Counted from the first letter of the stretch, positions 7,142 through 15,500 are shown. The stretch is 64,000 bases of DNA from Mesorhizobium hawassense (GCF_003289945.1 NZ_QMBP01000016.1:1-64000); one strand, 5' to 3'. The notes: a model not told the origin generated them from the sequence alone. Program-made: numbers and translations.

Positions 7142-9483
7142 CGTGGCAGGAAAAGGGTGATCATACCCGCGCCATTGCCGCATTCGACGAGGCGATCCGG
7201 CTTAATCCAGCAAGTTCCGCTTTCTACTTCAACCGCGCCAAGAGCTGGGGTTTGAAGAAGAATTATGCCCGCTCTATCGCCGATCTGGATGAAGCCGTTC
7301 GCCGTGATCCGGCCAACGCTCAGGCTTACCGCGTGCGCGGCATGACCATGGCGCAGATCGGTAATTCACGGGAGGCATTTGCCGACCTCGACAAAGCGAT
7401 TTCCATCAGTTCCGGCGATCCAAAATCGTATTTCGAGCGGGCACTTGTCTGGGAGGCGAGCGATCCCGACAAGGCACTTGCTGACCTGGACAAAGCGATC
7501 GCGCTCGATCCGGCCAACAGCGACTACCGGAAGGAAAGGCTCAGCGTCCAGATCAGCAAGCGCAGGGCTGCCGGCGATGAGGGCAAAACTGGACCGGCGC
7601 AGAACCCTGAGCAGCCGAAGGCGGCGGCCGCTGCTCCAAAGCCACAAATCGTCCGTCCGAATTTGACGGCTACGGACGACACACTGGCCGCAAAGACCTT
7701 GGAGACAAAAGACCAGCGCGCGCTCCAAGCGATCCTGGGTGGCGATGCCTGGCTGGACATGGGCAAATACGACAAGGCGATCGGCTCCTATGACGTGGTG
7801 GTCGCACTCGAACCCGACAACCGGTTCGGCTATTTCGGCCGTGGCACGGCCAGAGCCGCCAGAGCCGAGTACGGCCAGGCGATTGCCGATTTCGACAGGG
7901 TCACTCAGCTCGCCCCCAATTTTGCCGCGGCGTATTTTCGCCGGGGCCTCGCCAAGGTGACGTCCGGCGATGTCGACGGCGCGCTTGCCGACTGCGACCG
8001 GGCTGCCAAGCTCGACGCGAAAGCGCGCGAGGCTCACTATTGCAAAGGCATGGCCTGGCACGCCAAGGGCGACGCCGGACGCGCCATCGCCGCCTATTCA
8101 GTGGCGATCGGCATCGATCCCAAGGATGACGCCAGCTTCTATGCGCGCGGCATGGCCCGAGCCGACCGGAAAGACTATGCCGGCGCTATTGCCGATTTCG
8201 ACCAAGCGCTCAAGCTCGATCCCGGCAATGCCGATTACGCGGTAGCCCGCAAGGCAGCGGCGACGGCGAGCGGACAAAGCGATGGGGCCGACGCTGCGAA
8301 TGGCACCGATCTGCGGACTGCCATGCCATTGTTGAAGCGCGGCGATGCCTTCTATGCGAAACGCAAATACGATCGCGCCGTCGCTGAGTACAGCCGCGCC
8401 CTGGCGTTAGCGCCAAACGAACCGTCGACCTATTCGGCGCGCGCCAGGGCGCGCATGCAAAAGGGCGACTATGACGGGGCCTTGTCCGACATCAACCGAG
8501 CGCTTGAGATCGATCCATCCTACATCACAGCCTATCATGCCCGCGCTCTTATACTGATAAAGAAGCGCGAGCCGGAAAAGGCCATCGCCGATTACAACCG
8601 CGCAATCGAAATGAAACCGGACTATGCCCCGCTTTATTTCGGGCGCGGCAGCGCTTGGTACTCTATGGGCGACTTCGACCGTGCCGCCGCCGATCTCGAC
8701 CGGGCGCTCGAGCTCGATCCCAAATCAGACATGGCCCGTCAGGGTCGAAAATTGGCGATGGCCGCGAAAGAAAGAGCTCTGGTCACGAAGAAGTCAGGCA
8801 GGCTCGCCAGCCAAGCCGGCAAGCAGACGCCCGCGCCCCAAGCGCTGACCCATGCCGACATCGACGCCGAGATTCAGAAGCAGGACTCGCAGATATTGAA
8901 GGCAATCGCCGAGGAGTTCCCAGACGACTACAGCGCGTTGATCGACAACGTCATGGTCGTGGCGCGCTTGGGAGGCAAGCGGGCGGTGCGCGACACCAGC
9001 CGGGTTACGGTCGCCAAACTGCGGCGTAGGTATGCGCCGCTGTTGCCTTCAACTCCGGACAACGAAGCTTCGCAGGCGCTCTCGGCTCAGCTTGGCATGC
9101 TCAACTACCTGATGACGCGACAAACGCCAGCCACCTGCAACAATTACCTGCGCAAAGGGCCGGACGCGGTCAGCGCGCCTGATAGTGAATTTCTGGTGCA
9201 TCAGGACAAAATCGGCGCAACACTGTTCCGCGCATTCGGGGCTGCCAAAAGAAGCGGCCTACCGGCTGCCGAACCTGCCGATCAGGATTGGTCGCTCGTC
9301 GCCGAGGCCTTTACCAGAGGCGGCGGCACGCCGACCGAGATGGACGCTATCGCGAATGCCAACCCGGATTTCGCGGGCCTGTGCCCCGCAACCGCGAAAT
9401 TGTTTGCAGCGGCCCTTTCGCTGTCGGGCGAACCTGGACGACATGTCAAAACCGCACTGCTCTACGCCATCGTGAAGAATTAG
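7051..9483 (+). CDS. TPR-repeat protein, 3' part of the split gene
   Basis: This 810-codon frame overlaps the previous one by 91 bp. Its first 30 residues before NAIGIAWQEKGDHTRAI are not TPR-like, and no Shine-Dalgarno is evident at 7051, so independent translation is doubtful. Tandem TPRs run to about residue 580. A lysine-rich linker follows, then a C-terminal alpha-helical domain of about 210 residues (DDYSALIDNVMVVARLGGKR, MLNYLMTRQTPATCNNYLRK) of unknown fold. With the 5' part it would make one periplasmic or envelope protein. If the frameshift is genuine, the protein is truncated in this strain. Confidence 0.7.
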   Translation: MCAPDHRGSDDGSSGATGSKPGSAQNAIGIAWQEKGDHTRAIAAFDEAIRLNPASSAFYFNRAKSWGLKKNYARSIADLDEAVRRDPANAQAYRVRGMTMAQIGNSREAFADLDKAISISSGDPKSYFERALVWEASDPDKALADLDKAIALDPANSDYRKERLSVQISKRRAAGDEGKTGPAQNPEQPKAAAAAPKPQIVRPNLTATDDTLAAKTLETKDQRALQAILGGDAWLDMGKYDKAIGSYDVVVALEPDNRFGYFGRGTARAARAEYGQAIADFDRVTQLAPNFAAAYFRRGLAKVTSGDVDGALADCDRAAKLDAKAREAHYCKGMAWHAKGDAGRAIAAYSVAIGIDPKDDASFYARGMARADRKDYAGAIADFDQALKLDPGNADYAVARKAAATASGQSDGADAANGTDLRTAMPLLKRGDAFYAKRKYDRAVAEYSRALALAPNEPSTYSARARARMQKGDYDGALSDINRALEIDPSYITAYHARALILIKKREPEKAIADYNRAIEMKPDYAPLYFGRGSAWYSMGDFDRAAADLDRALELDPKSDMARQGRKLAMAAKERALVTKKSGRLASQAGKQTPAPQALTHADIDAEIQKQDSQILKAIAEEFPDDYSALIDNVMVVARLGGKRAVRDTSRVTVAKLRRRYAPLLPSTPDNEASQALSAQLGMLNYLMTRQTPATCNNYLRKGPDAVSAPDSEFLVHQDKIGATLFRAFGAAKRSGLPAAEPADQDWSLVAEAFTRGGGTPTEMDAIANANPDFAGLCPATAKLFAAALSLSGEPGRHVKTALLYAIVKN

Positions 9484-9523
9484 GCGCGCCGCAGCAATGC
9501 CGGAACGTTACAGTCTGCATAAA

Positions 9524-9538
9524 GAACAAAAAAAGAAC
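9524..9538 (+). promoter_or_regulatory. LexA box upstream of the DUF2167 gene
   Basis: GAAC-AAAAAAA-GAAC matches the GTTC-N7-GTTC consensus on the opposite strand. It lies 80 bp upstream of the ATG at 9618, in the only gap between the TPR frame and the DUF2167 gene. Confidence 0.7.
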
Positions 9539-9617
9539 TTTCCGACTTGTACTTGCCTTCGAAATACCGTTAGATCACGACCGCGTGAGGTTGGGGTCCC
9601 GTTAACGGGAGGGGGTC

Positions 9618-10490
9618 ATGAACAAATCGATCAGGAAAAAGCTGATTTTCATCCTGGTGGCGCATGGCTGCCTGCTGGCGCAGCCGGCCATCGTGCATGC
9701 CGAGGATGCGAATTATCATCCGCAGAATTTTACCCAGCCGCTGAGCGCCGCCAGAGGCACGATCACTCCGGCCGGCAGCGGCGCCTTCTATCTGAAGCCG
9801 GAAGACCGCTGCGATCTGGTGGTGAAGGAATTCGGCTGGGACCGCGGCGAATGCGGCTCGATCGATCAGCTGATCTTCGGCTTCACGCCGGAGATCGACA
9901 ATTTGACCGTCGAGAAGCCGGTTTCGGATGGTTATGTCAGCCTCGCCGACTGGGACAGCGGCGACCGCAGCGAGGAAATCGGCTCGATCGAGGAGAGCTT
10001 CAAGGATTCGGTGAAGGCGCAGTCGCAGCGGCTTGGGCAGGACATCCGCTTCGACGGCTGGCTGGTCTATCCGCAGATCGATAAAGGCAAGAACATCCTC
10101 TACTACGCCAACATCCTCAACTGGGGCGGCGACCGGACCATCAACATCTCGGTCTCGATCTTCGACCGTCAGGGCTATGTCCCGATCAAGATCGTGCCGG
10201 TGAACGGCAACATCACAGGCGAAGACGTGCAGAAGATCGTCGCGGCGTCGGCCGCCGCCTACAAGCCGCAGGCCGGCTCGTCCTATTTCGAATTCTCCAG
10301 CGGCGACAAGGTGGCGGGCTATGGCGCGCTGGGGGTGCTGGCGACGATGCTCGGCGTCAAATATGGCGGGGCCGCCAGCGCCGGGCTGATCGCGCTTGCC
10401 TTGGTGGTGCTGAAGAAGGGCGCGTTCCTTGTCCTGCTGCCGCTGGTGTGGCTGAGACGGCTGTTCAGCCGCAAGAAGGCGGACGGCTGA
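9618..10490 (+). CDS. DUF2167 family membrane protein
   Basis: A 290-residue protein with an N-terminal signal sequence (LIFILVAHGCLLAQPAIVHA), an extracytoplasmic domain (DRCDLVVKEFGWDRGECGSI, DGYVSLADWDSGD, WLVYPQIDKGKNILYYA) and one or two C-terminal membrane segments (GLIALALVVLKKGAFLVLLP, residues about 260-280) ending in a basic tail. This is the DUF2167 architecture; its molecular role is not established. GGGAGGGGG precedes the ATG. A perfect LexA box upstream suggests induction by DNA damage, which is inference. Confidence 0.85.
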   Translation: MNKSIRKKLIFILVAHGCLLAQPAIVHAEDANYHPQNFTQPLSAARGTITPAGSGAFYLKPEDRCDLVVKEFGWDRGECGSIDQLIFGFTPEIDNLTVEKPVSDGYVSLADWDSGDRSEEIGSIEESFKDSVKAQSQRLGQDIRFDGWLVYPQIDKGKNILYYANILNWGGDRTINISVSIFDRQGYVPIKIVPVNGNITGEDVQKIVAASAAAYKPQAGSSYFEFSSGDKVAGYGALGVLATMLGVKYGGAASAGLIALALVVLKKGAFLVLLPLVWLRRLFSRKKADG

Positions 10491-10768
10491 GCTTTCGCGC
10501 CAAGGCTGATTAGCGAGGGCGCCGGAGAGATCAATCTCCCCCTTCTTGGGGCCGATTGGCAGCGGCGATGTCCCTACCGCAGAAACCAGCTTTAGGTCCG
10601 GAGGCTTGCCGCCCCATCTCAGCCCCGACCGCACGGAGCACCCCTGTGGATGGGCGGGTAAGCACTGTTTGCAGCGACGGAGACCTGGTTTTTGTTTGGC
10701 CCAGGAAGCCTCCCCCTCGGGGGGCATGACTGCGTTATAAGATTTCGCGGATTTCTTATAATCGACAA
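10491..10768. other. Intergenic region with degenerate repeat
   Basis: No gene is seen. A decayed family A unit (AATCTCCCCCTTCTTGGGG, about 10533-10551) is present. TATAAT occurs at 10757-10762 but without a convincing -35 at the usual distance. Confidence 0.5.
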
Positions 10769-10821
10769 TCGTTCAAATTGTACGAAGACGCCTTGACCGC
10801 GTTTCGTACATAAAGTACGAT
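10769..10821 (+). promoter_or_regulatory. Remote copy of the repressor's two-operator promoter
   Basis: TCGTTCAAATTGTACGA (10769-10785) and the perfect dyad TCGTACATAAAGTACGA (10804-10820) each match 15 of 17 positions of the two operators at 5251-5301, read on the minus strand and in the same order (35 versus 34 bp apart). TTGACC (10793-10798), a 17-bp spacer and TACGAT (10816-10821) form a promoter that the second dyad would cover. Confidence 0.75.
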
Positions 10822-10846
10822 ATTCCCCTTCTCTTGGGGAACATCC

Positions 10847-11191
10847 TTGAACACCGCGAACCATGCCGCTTTCGCCGACCTCTCCCGTCCCTTGCTGTCG
10901 CCCTTGCCGCTCGCCGAGCGCGAGCGCCTCGCCGCGGCGTGGCGCATGGCCAGCCAGGACATCGCCGACGACATCCGCTTCATCCGGCAATATCTGAAGG
11001 TGATCGCCGAGAAGGAGGAGCGACTTTCGACCGGTACGCTGGTGCATGGCCGCGCCTATGTCGAAGCCTGCGCCGCCTGGCTGCCGGAGACTGTGGTGCG
11101 GTATCTGCGGAACGTCAGGCTGATCAGCGAATGCGAAGCCGCGATGATCACCGCGGGGGTTCGGTTCGCGCAGTCGAGCGATGCGTGGTGA
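10847..11191 (+). CDS. Small helical protein under predicted repressor control
   Basis: A 114-residue protein starting at TTG, preceded by TTGGGGA at a good distance; no in-frame ATG lies near. It is mostly alpha-helical (RERLAAAWRMASQDIADDIR, FIRQYLKVIAEKEERLS, VVRYLRNVRLISECEAAMI) with no signal peptide or known motif. Its promoter carries the same operator pair as the phage-like repressor region 5.5 kb away, so it probably belongs to that repressor's regulon. It may be a displaced phage early gene. The function is not recognised. Confidence 0.6.
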   Translation: MNTANHAAFADLSRPLLSPLPLAERERLAAAWRMASQDIADDIRFIRQYLKVIAEKEERLSTGTLVHGRAYVEACAAWLPETVVRYLRNVRLISECEAAMITAGVRFAQSSDAW

Positions 11192-11390
11192 GGCGCCGTT
11201 TCCCTTCTCCCCTTGTAGGAGAAGGGAAGAAACTCCCGCCCCCCTGAGCCGCCCATTACAACCTTAGGCCGCCCGTCGAAAAATGCATCGTTTCACACAA
11301 TTGCCAATTGGTGGACGCGTGTGAGCGGCCGGTGGTTAAATTCCTCTCAGGCGAAGGAGGGTCAAGCCGCACACAAGGGAGGAACTCGTT

Positions 11391-11600
11391 TTGATGGACC
11401 AGCAAATCGACATCGGTATACAACCCGACGATCAGCCCTACGAAGTCGCCTCATTCGCACGGAAGCATGGCCTGACGATGCCAGTCGCGGACGCGGTGCT
11501 TTTCGCCCGCGGACCGTCGCCGTCGCGGACTGCCTGCGATACGGCGGCGCTGGCCCTCATCTGCGCGGTCGCGCAATACGCAAGGAAGACGGCGCGCTAG
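11391..11600 (+). CDS. Small DUF3606-like protein
   Basis: A 69-residue protein. GGGAGG at 11377-11382 fits a TTG start at 11391; an ATG follows directly at 11394. The segment DDQPYEVASFARKHGLTM resembles the helical core of small rhizobial DUF3606-like proteins; this is a weak resemblance. The role is unknown. The 230 bp downstream contain an AT-rich stretch (11660-11700) and no gene that I can support. Confidence 0.5.
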   Translation: MMDQQIDIGIQPDDQPYEVASFARKHGLTMPVADAVLFARGPSPSRTACDTAALALICAVAQYARKTAR

Positions 11601-11831
11601 AGTCTTTTGTTTGGCGGATTGCCCGGTCTATTCAGCAACGCGCGAGGGTGCGAAGCTTATCTATTAGTAATTTCTAATTTTATTAATCGCTAATCTCATC
11701 ATGCCGGCGCCTTCACCGGGGAGTTCGAGCATCTCCACGCCGCAAACCTCAGGCGCGGGCCGGCCACGTCTTCTCGATCGGTATCGGAGATCGTTGGCGA
11801 GATGAGCCTGGCGGCACCGCCGCCGAATGGC

Positions 11832-12086
11832 TCAGCCCTTGGCTTTGGGTTTGGTCGCCTTGGCCTTGGCGGGGGCCTTGGCTGGCTTTTCAGCCTTGGC
11901 GGCTTTCGGTTTTTCGACTTTCGCGGCGGCAGCCTTCTTCGGGCTCTTCGCTTTCGGCTTGCCCGCGGCGTCGACCTCGGCGGTCGCCTGGTCCCAATGC
12001 TCCATGTGAGCACCTTCGGGCCGGCCGGCCTGCTCCCAGATCTCGTGTGCCCGCTGGCGAATGCGTTCGTGCCTGTCGTCCGTCAC
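11832..12086 (-). CDS. DUF2934 protein with histone H1-like tail
   Basis: An 84-residue protein starting at a GTG behind a perfect AGGAGG. Residues 5-40 (RHERIRQRAHEIWEQAGRPE, HMEHWDQA) match the DUF2934 motif. The rest is a lysine/alanine/proline tail with repeated KAEKPAKAPAKAKATKPKAK-type units, like histone H1-like bacterial nucleoid proteins. DNA binding through the tail is inferred from composition. It is separated from its neighbour at 12194 by about 107 bp. Confidence 0.75.
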   Translation of the reverse strand: MTDDRHERIRQRAHEIWEQAGRPEGAHMEHWDQATAEVDAAGKPKAKSPKKAAAAKVEKPKAAKAEKPAKAPAKAKATKPKAKG

Positions 12087-12193
12087 TGTCGCCTCCTGAT
12101 GTTGGGACGGTTCCCCGGCGCGAACCTTAGCCGAATTTTCGGCCTGCGTCTTCGGCATCACGCAGAACCGACCGAGTTAAACGGCGATTTCGC

Positions 12194-12403
12194 TCAATGC
12201 CCGTCGGTGACGACCGCGACGCCCAGATGCGCTGCCTTCTTTGTAATCAATCCGGCTAAATCCGCGTCAGAGCGGTCGGTTCCCGTGCGCTCCCGCAGCA
12301 GGGAAATCGCCGCTTGCATCGACAGCAGGCCAGTCCTGTGCTCGGCCAGCAGCTTGTCGACCTGACGGGCGATATCAGGTGATTCGACATGTGGATGATG
12401 CAT
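12194..12403 (-). CDS. Small hypothetical protein
   Basis: A 69-residue protein starting at an ATG behind AAGGAG. It is soluble and helical (DIARQVDKLLAEHRTGLLSM, AAISLLRERTGT, ADLAGLITKKAAHLG), with no known motif. The shape, with a central RxG and a C-terminal AAxLGV, looks like small ANTAR- or stress-type rhizobial proteins, but this is not a firm match. Confidence 0.6.
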   Translation of the reverse strand: MHHPHVESPDIARQVDKLLAEHRTGLLSMQAAISLLRERTGTDRSDADLAGLITKKAAHLGVAVVTDGH

Positions 12404-12475
12404 GGCAACGACTCCTTCCGCTTCGTTGCCTCCCAAACCGTTGCCCATTCTATGCGTTATGTTTCGACACGAGAA

Positions 12476-12516
12476 GAGCCCGATCCCCCCGATGCTTCGG
12501 CGGCAGGATCGGGCTC
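12476..12516 (-). terminator. Hairpin downstream of the DUF1236 gene
   Basis: GAGCCCGATCC (12476-12486) and its exact complement (12506-12516) form an 11-bp stem at the 3' end of the gene at 12531. The T tract is weak (TTCTCG). Confidence 0.6.
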
Positions 12517-12530
12517 CTCGGAACCAGATG

Positions 12531-12830
12531 TTACTGAATCACCTGGATGACCCGGCGCGTGCCGGGATCGATCAGCACCGTGTGGTCGTTGACGACCGCA
12601 TAGCGGTACTGCACGTCCGGAACCTGCTGCAGTTCTACGGTATCAGGTACCGTCGAACCGACACCAAGTTCGAGGCCGAGCACGTTGACCGAGGCGATCG
12701 GGTGCTTGTGGACATATTCCTTGACCACGGTCTGCTGCTCGGGGGTGACGATCACCTCGTCCGCGGCCGCAATGCCGATGCCGGCCATCAGAGCCAGGCC
12801 GGCGACAGCTGGAATGAGGATGGTTTTCAT
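12531..12830 (-). CDS. DUF1236 secreted protein
   Basis: A 99-residue protein with a signal peptide (PAVAGLALMAGIGIAAADE) followed by a DUF1236-type domain (VVKEYVHKHPIASVNV, VPDTVELQQVPDVQYRYAVV, TVLIDPGTRRVIQVI). It is colinear with the protein at 14055 and exactly the same length. These proteins are small periplasmic or exported proteins typical of Rhizobiales; the role is unknown. A Shine-Dalgarno GGAGAGAAACG precedes the ATG. Confidence 0.85.
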   Translation of the reverse strand: MKTILIPAVAGLALMAGIGIAAADEVIVTPEQQTVVKEYVHKHPIASVNVLGLELGVGSTVPDTVELQQVPDVQYRYAVVNDHTVLIDPGTRRVIQVIQ

Positions 12831-12850
12831 CGTTTCTCTCCTGTTGCGTT

Positions 12851-12903
12851 ACGACGATCCTTCGGGATCGCGTTATTCACGACGATCCTTCGGATCGCGT
12901 ATT
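12851..12903. repeat. Two tandem 25-27 bp hairpin repeats
   Basis: ACGACGATCCTTCGGGATCG and ACGACGATCCTTCGGATCG start at 12851 and 12879. Each contains a CGATCC-TTC-GGATCG hairpin and both end with a variant of CGTTATT/CGTATT. They sit just upstream of the DUF1236 gene. Confidence 0.65.
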
Positions 12904-13098
12904 GGCGAGCTCCGCCTTGCCTCCGCGGGGGCGGAAACACCGGCAGGGCGTATGATTTGAGCTCCCGGGGCAAACGCCCCCGGCAGGGTGTTGTTCCGTC
13001 AGCGAAGACTAATTGATTTGGCGGAACCTTCGCATCGGCTCCGCATTGGAAGGCATTGAAACTGCCCAAGACTTTGAAATGTATAGGATGCCGTCGTC

Positions 13099-13446
13099 AT
13101 GCAGGAAGGTCTCATCAGAAGCGACATCGAACTCAGAACCCCGGTGGCGATCGCGGTCGGCGCCGGCTTCAAGCGCGAGATCGCCTCGCTGACCGGGATG
13201 CAGAACTTTCTCAAGGAATGGCCGACGGCGTCGCGCAGCGAGAGCCACGCCACGGCGCTGCGTGCCTGCGAGGCGGCGCGGGCCGGAGAGATCGATCTCG
13301 AGAAGGCGCGGCAGGCGTTCCTGGTCTTCGCACGGAAGGCCAGGATCGAGTGGACCGGCGCCGATCCGGTGGCGGTGCTGCGGGCTGCAAAGATCAGGCG
13401 CAACCGGGCGCGCGCGAGCCGCGCGCAGCGCGGAGCGCAGCACTGA
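13099..13446 (+). CDS. DUF982 domain protein
   Basis: A 115-residue protein. It shows the DUF982 pattern: a beta start (TPVAIAVGAGFKREIASL), then MQNFLKEWP, ALRACEAARAGEIDLEKAR and AFLVFARKARIEW, followed by a basic tail. The family is abundant in Rhizobiales and has no assigned role. No strong Shine-Dalgarno precedes the ATG at 13099. The 170 bp after it hold no gene I can support. Confidence 0.8.
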   Translation: MQEGLIRSDIELRTPVAIAVGAGFKREIASLTGMQNFLKEWPTASRSESHATALRACEAARAGEIDLEKARQAFLVFARKARIEWTGADPVAVLRAAKIRRNRARASRAQRGAQH

Positions 13447-13614
13447 CGAGTGCCATGCGCATCAGCCCTGCCTCACGAGTTCAGGAAATAGCCGCTGGAC
13501 CCTGGAGCACCCAGCGCCGCCTGACGCCGGTCACACTCGTTCGCTGCCCGACCGTCCTGCCTTGCCGGCTGACGGTCGACTGGGTCGATTGGTGATTTTC
13601 GGCTGGTGGCGCTG

Positions 13615-13836
13615 TCAGGTCGGCGTCGGTTCGCCAAGCGCCTCGGTAACGAAGGACGCGGCGATCAAGTCGTCCGCGTCTATGCGTAGGGAGCCATTGC
13701 CATCCCCCATGATGGCAGCGACCTTCTGGAAGGTCTTCATCTCATGTTCGGTGATGCGGGCATCCCGCATCCTGGCCTTTAGATCGGCCACCCGCATCCC
13801 GAGCGAACGGGATGTTCCGATTTCTCGTTTCGACAT
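13615..13836 (-). CDS. Small hypothetical protein
   Basis: A 73-residue protein starting at an ATG behind AGGAG (on the minus strand). It is charged and helical (VADLKARMRDARITEHEMKT, FQKVAAIMGDGNGSL, IDADDLIAASFVTEALG), without signal peptide or membrane segment. An isolated gene; the family is not recognised. Confidence 0.6.
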   Translation of the reverse strand: MSKREIGTSRSLGMRVADLKARMRDARITEHEMKTFQKVAAIMGDGNGSLRIDADDLIAASFVTEALGEPTPT

Positions 13837-14054
13837 ATCGGTTAGTCTCCTCCTCGCCCGCCCGTATCCATTCGCCGCCGCCCGAATCTTCATGCTGGCA
13901 TGAATTTGTGTTGTCTATGAGACAGCCCAGACCCAGAGCGGCTAACTCAAGCGCAGGGGGAAGGTTCCGTTAGCATATGGTAACAAAATAATAATCGGTT
14001 AATGGCCCGCCGCTGAAGCCGGCGACGAGCCATCGATTGTCGTCGAGCGACAGA

Positions 14055-14354
14055 TTACTCGAGCACCTGAACGATCTTGCGGGTGCCGGGATCGACGATC
14101 ACGGTACGGTTGTCGACGACGACGTAGCGGTATTTGACGTTGGGCACTTCGTGCAGTTCGACGGTGTCGGGGAGCGCCGTGCCGACATTGAGCTCCACGC
14201 CCGGAACCTTCACCGAGGCCAGCGGCTGCTTGTGCACATATTCGCGGATGACCGTCTCCTGTTCGGGCTGGATGATGACGTCCTGAGCGGCGGCGGCGCC
14301 GATACCGGTCAGAAGCAGCAGGCCCGCGGCAGCGGTTGTGAGGTGCAGTTTCAT
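14055..14354 (-). CDS. DUF1236 secreted protein, paralogue
   Basis: A 99-residue protein with a signal peptide (TTAAAGLLLLTGIGAAAAQ) and the DUF1236 domain (VIREYVHKQPLASVKVPGVE, LPDTVELHEVPNVKYRYVVV, TVIVDPGTRKIVQVL). It is the close paralogue of the gene at 12531 and is divergent from a third, longer DUF1236 gene at 14580. GGAGGAGAATATCG precedes the ATG. Three members within 3 kb suggest local duplication. Confidence 0.85.
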   Translation of the reverse strand: MKLHLTTAAAGLLLLTGIGAAAAQDVIIQPEQETVIREYVHKQPLASVKVPGVELNVGTALPDTVELHEVPNVKYRYVVVDNRTVIVDPGTRKIVQVLE

Positions 14355-14579
14355 CGATATTCTCCTCCTTTTGCATGAATGCCTCTCACGCTGCGCCTGC
14401 GATTTCACAGCCGGTCGGCATTGTTCGTAACGCCATTGCCCGGGCGTTGTTCCGGTAAAAATTGCTGCGTCCGCCCTGCGCAAACGGTCGCAGGGCATCC
14501 GAAGAAACAATTTCGGAACAATGCTTTTCGGGCGGGGTTTTCCAGAGCGAAGGGACCGACTTTTCCAAGGAGAAATCTC

Positions 14580-15500
14580 ATGAAACATCTGCTGATCACC
14601 AGCATGATCGCGCTCGGCGTCGGTTGCGGCGCCGCGATGGCGCAGACCGAATCCGTGCAGCCCAGCGGCGACAATGGCTGTGCCGCCGGCCAGGCCGACT
14701 GTCAGAAGGGCGGCAAGGCAGGCGAGCAGGCCCAGGGCAAGATGAAGTCGCAGACCGAGCAGAAGGCCCAGGGCAAGGCCGGTGCGGACACGCAGGAGCA
14801 GGCCCAGAGCAAGGCCAAAATGAAGACCGACCAACAGGCCCAGGGTCAGGCCGGCGCCACCACCGACCAGAATGCCGAGGACAACACGCAGTTGAAGAAG
14901 AAGCAGCAGGCGCAGGGCAAGGCTGGCGCCAACACCGAGCAGAGTGCTCAGGGCAGCACCAAGATGCAGACCGAGCAGAACGCCCAGGGCAAGACCGGCG
15001 CCGATCAGAATGCCCAGGACAACACGCAGTTGAAGAAGAAGCAGCAGGCGCAGGGCAAGACGGGTACCAGCACCGAGCAGAACGCTCAGGCCACGACCAA
15101 GATGCAGACCGGGCAGAACGCCCAGGGCAAGACCGGCACCACCACCGAGCAGAATGCCCAGGGCACGACCAAAATGAAGACCGAGCAGAACGCCCAGGGC
15201 AACACCAATGTCGAGACCGACCAGAACAAGACGGCCTCGATCACCAATGTGACGGTCGAGCAGAAGACGCAGGTCACGCAGATCATCCACGAGACCAAGG
15301 TCGAGCCGGTGCGGGACGTCAGCTTCGACATCTCGGTCGGCATCGAGGTGCCGCGCCACAAGGTGCGTCTGCATCGCCTGCCGGCCCGCATCGTCAAGAT
15401 CGTGCCTGCCTACGAAACCTACGAGTATTTCGTGCTGGCCGACGGACGCATCGTCATCGTCGACCCCGACAGCTACAAGATCGTGCTGATCCTGACCTGA
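14580..15500 (+). CDS. DUF1236 protein with long Gln/Lys-rich repeat region
   Basis: A 306-residue protein with a signal peptide (LLITSMIALGVGCGAAMAQ) and an ATG behind AAGGAG. Residues about 35-215 consist of degenerate repeats built on QNAQGKTGTTTEQNAQG and NTQLKKKQQAQGK units. The C-terminus is DUF1236-like (VTQIIHETKVEPVRDVSFDI, YEYFVLADGRIVIVDPDSYK). The repeats look disordered and very soluble, as in hydrophilin- or spacer-type exported proteins. A strong terminator follows. Repeat number is likely to vary between strains. Confidence 0.8.
   Translation: MKHLLITSMIALGVGCGAAMAQTESVQPSGDNGCAAGQADCQKGGKAGEQAQGKMKSQTEQKAQGKAGADTQEQAQSKAKMKTDQQAQGQAGATTDQNAEDNTQLKKKQQAQGKAGANTEQSAQGSTKMQTEQNAQGKTGADQNAQDNTQLKKKQQAQGKTGTSTEQNAQATTKMQTGQNAQGKTGTTTEQNAQGTTKMKTEQNAQGNTNVETDQNKTASITNVTVEQKTQVTQIIHETKVEPVRDVSFDISVGIEVPRHKVRLHRLPARIVKIVPAYETYEYFVLADGRIVIVDPDSYKIVLILT

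Noticed and set aside
14700..15230. Short regular repeats considered as a CRISPR array
   Set aside because: The repeats are in frame, degenerate, without unique spacers of constant size, and encode a protein region.
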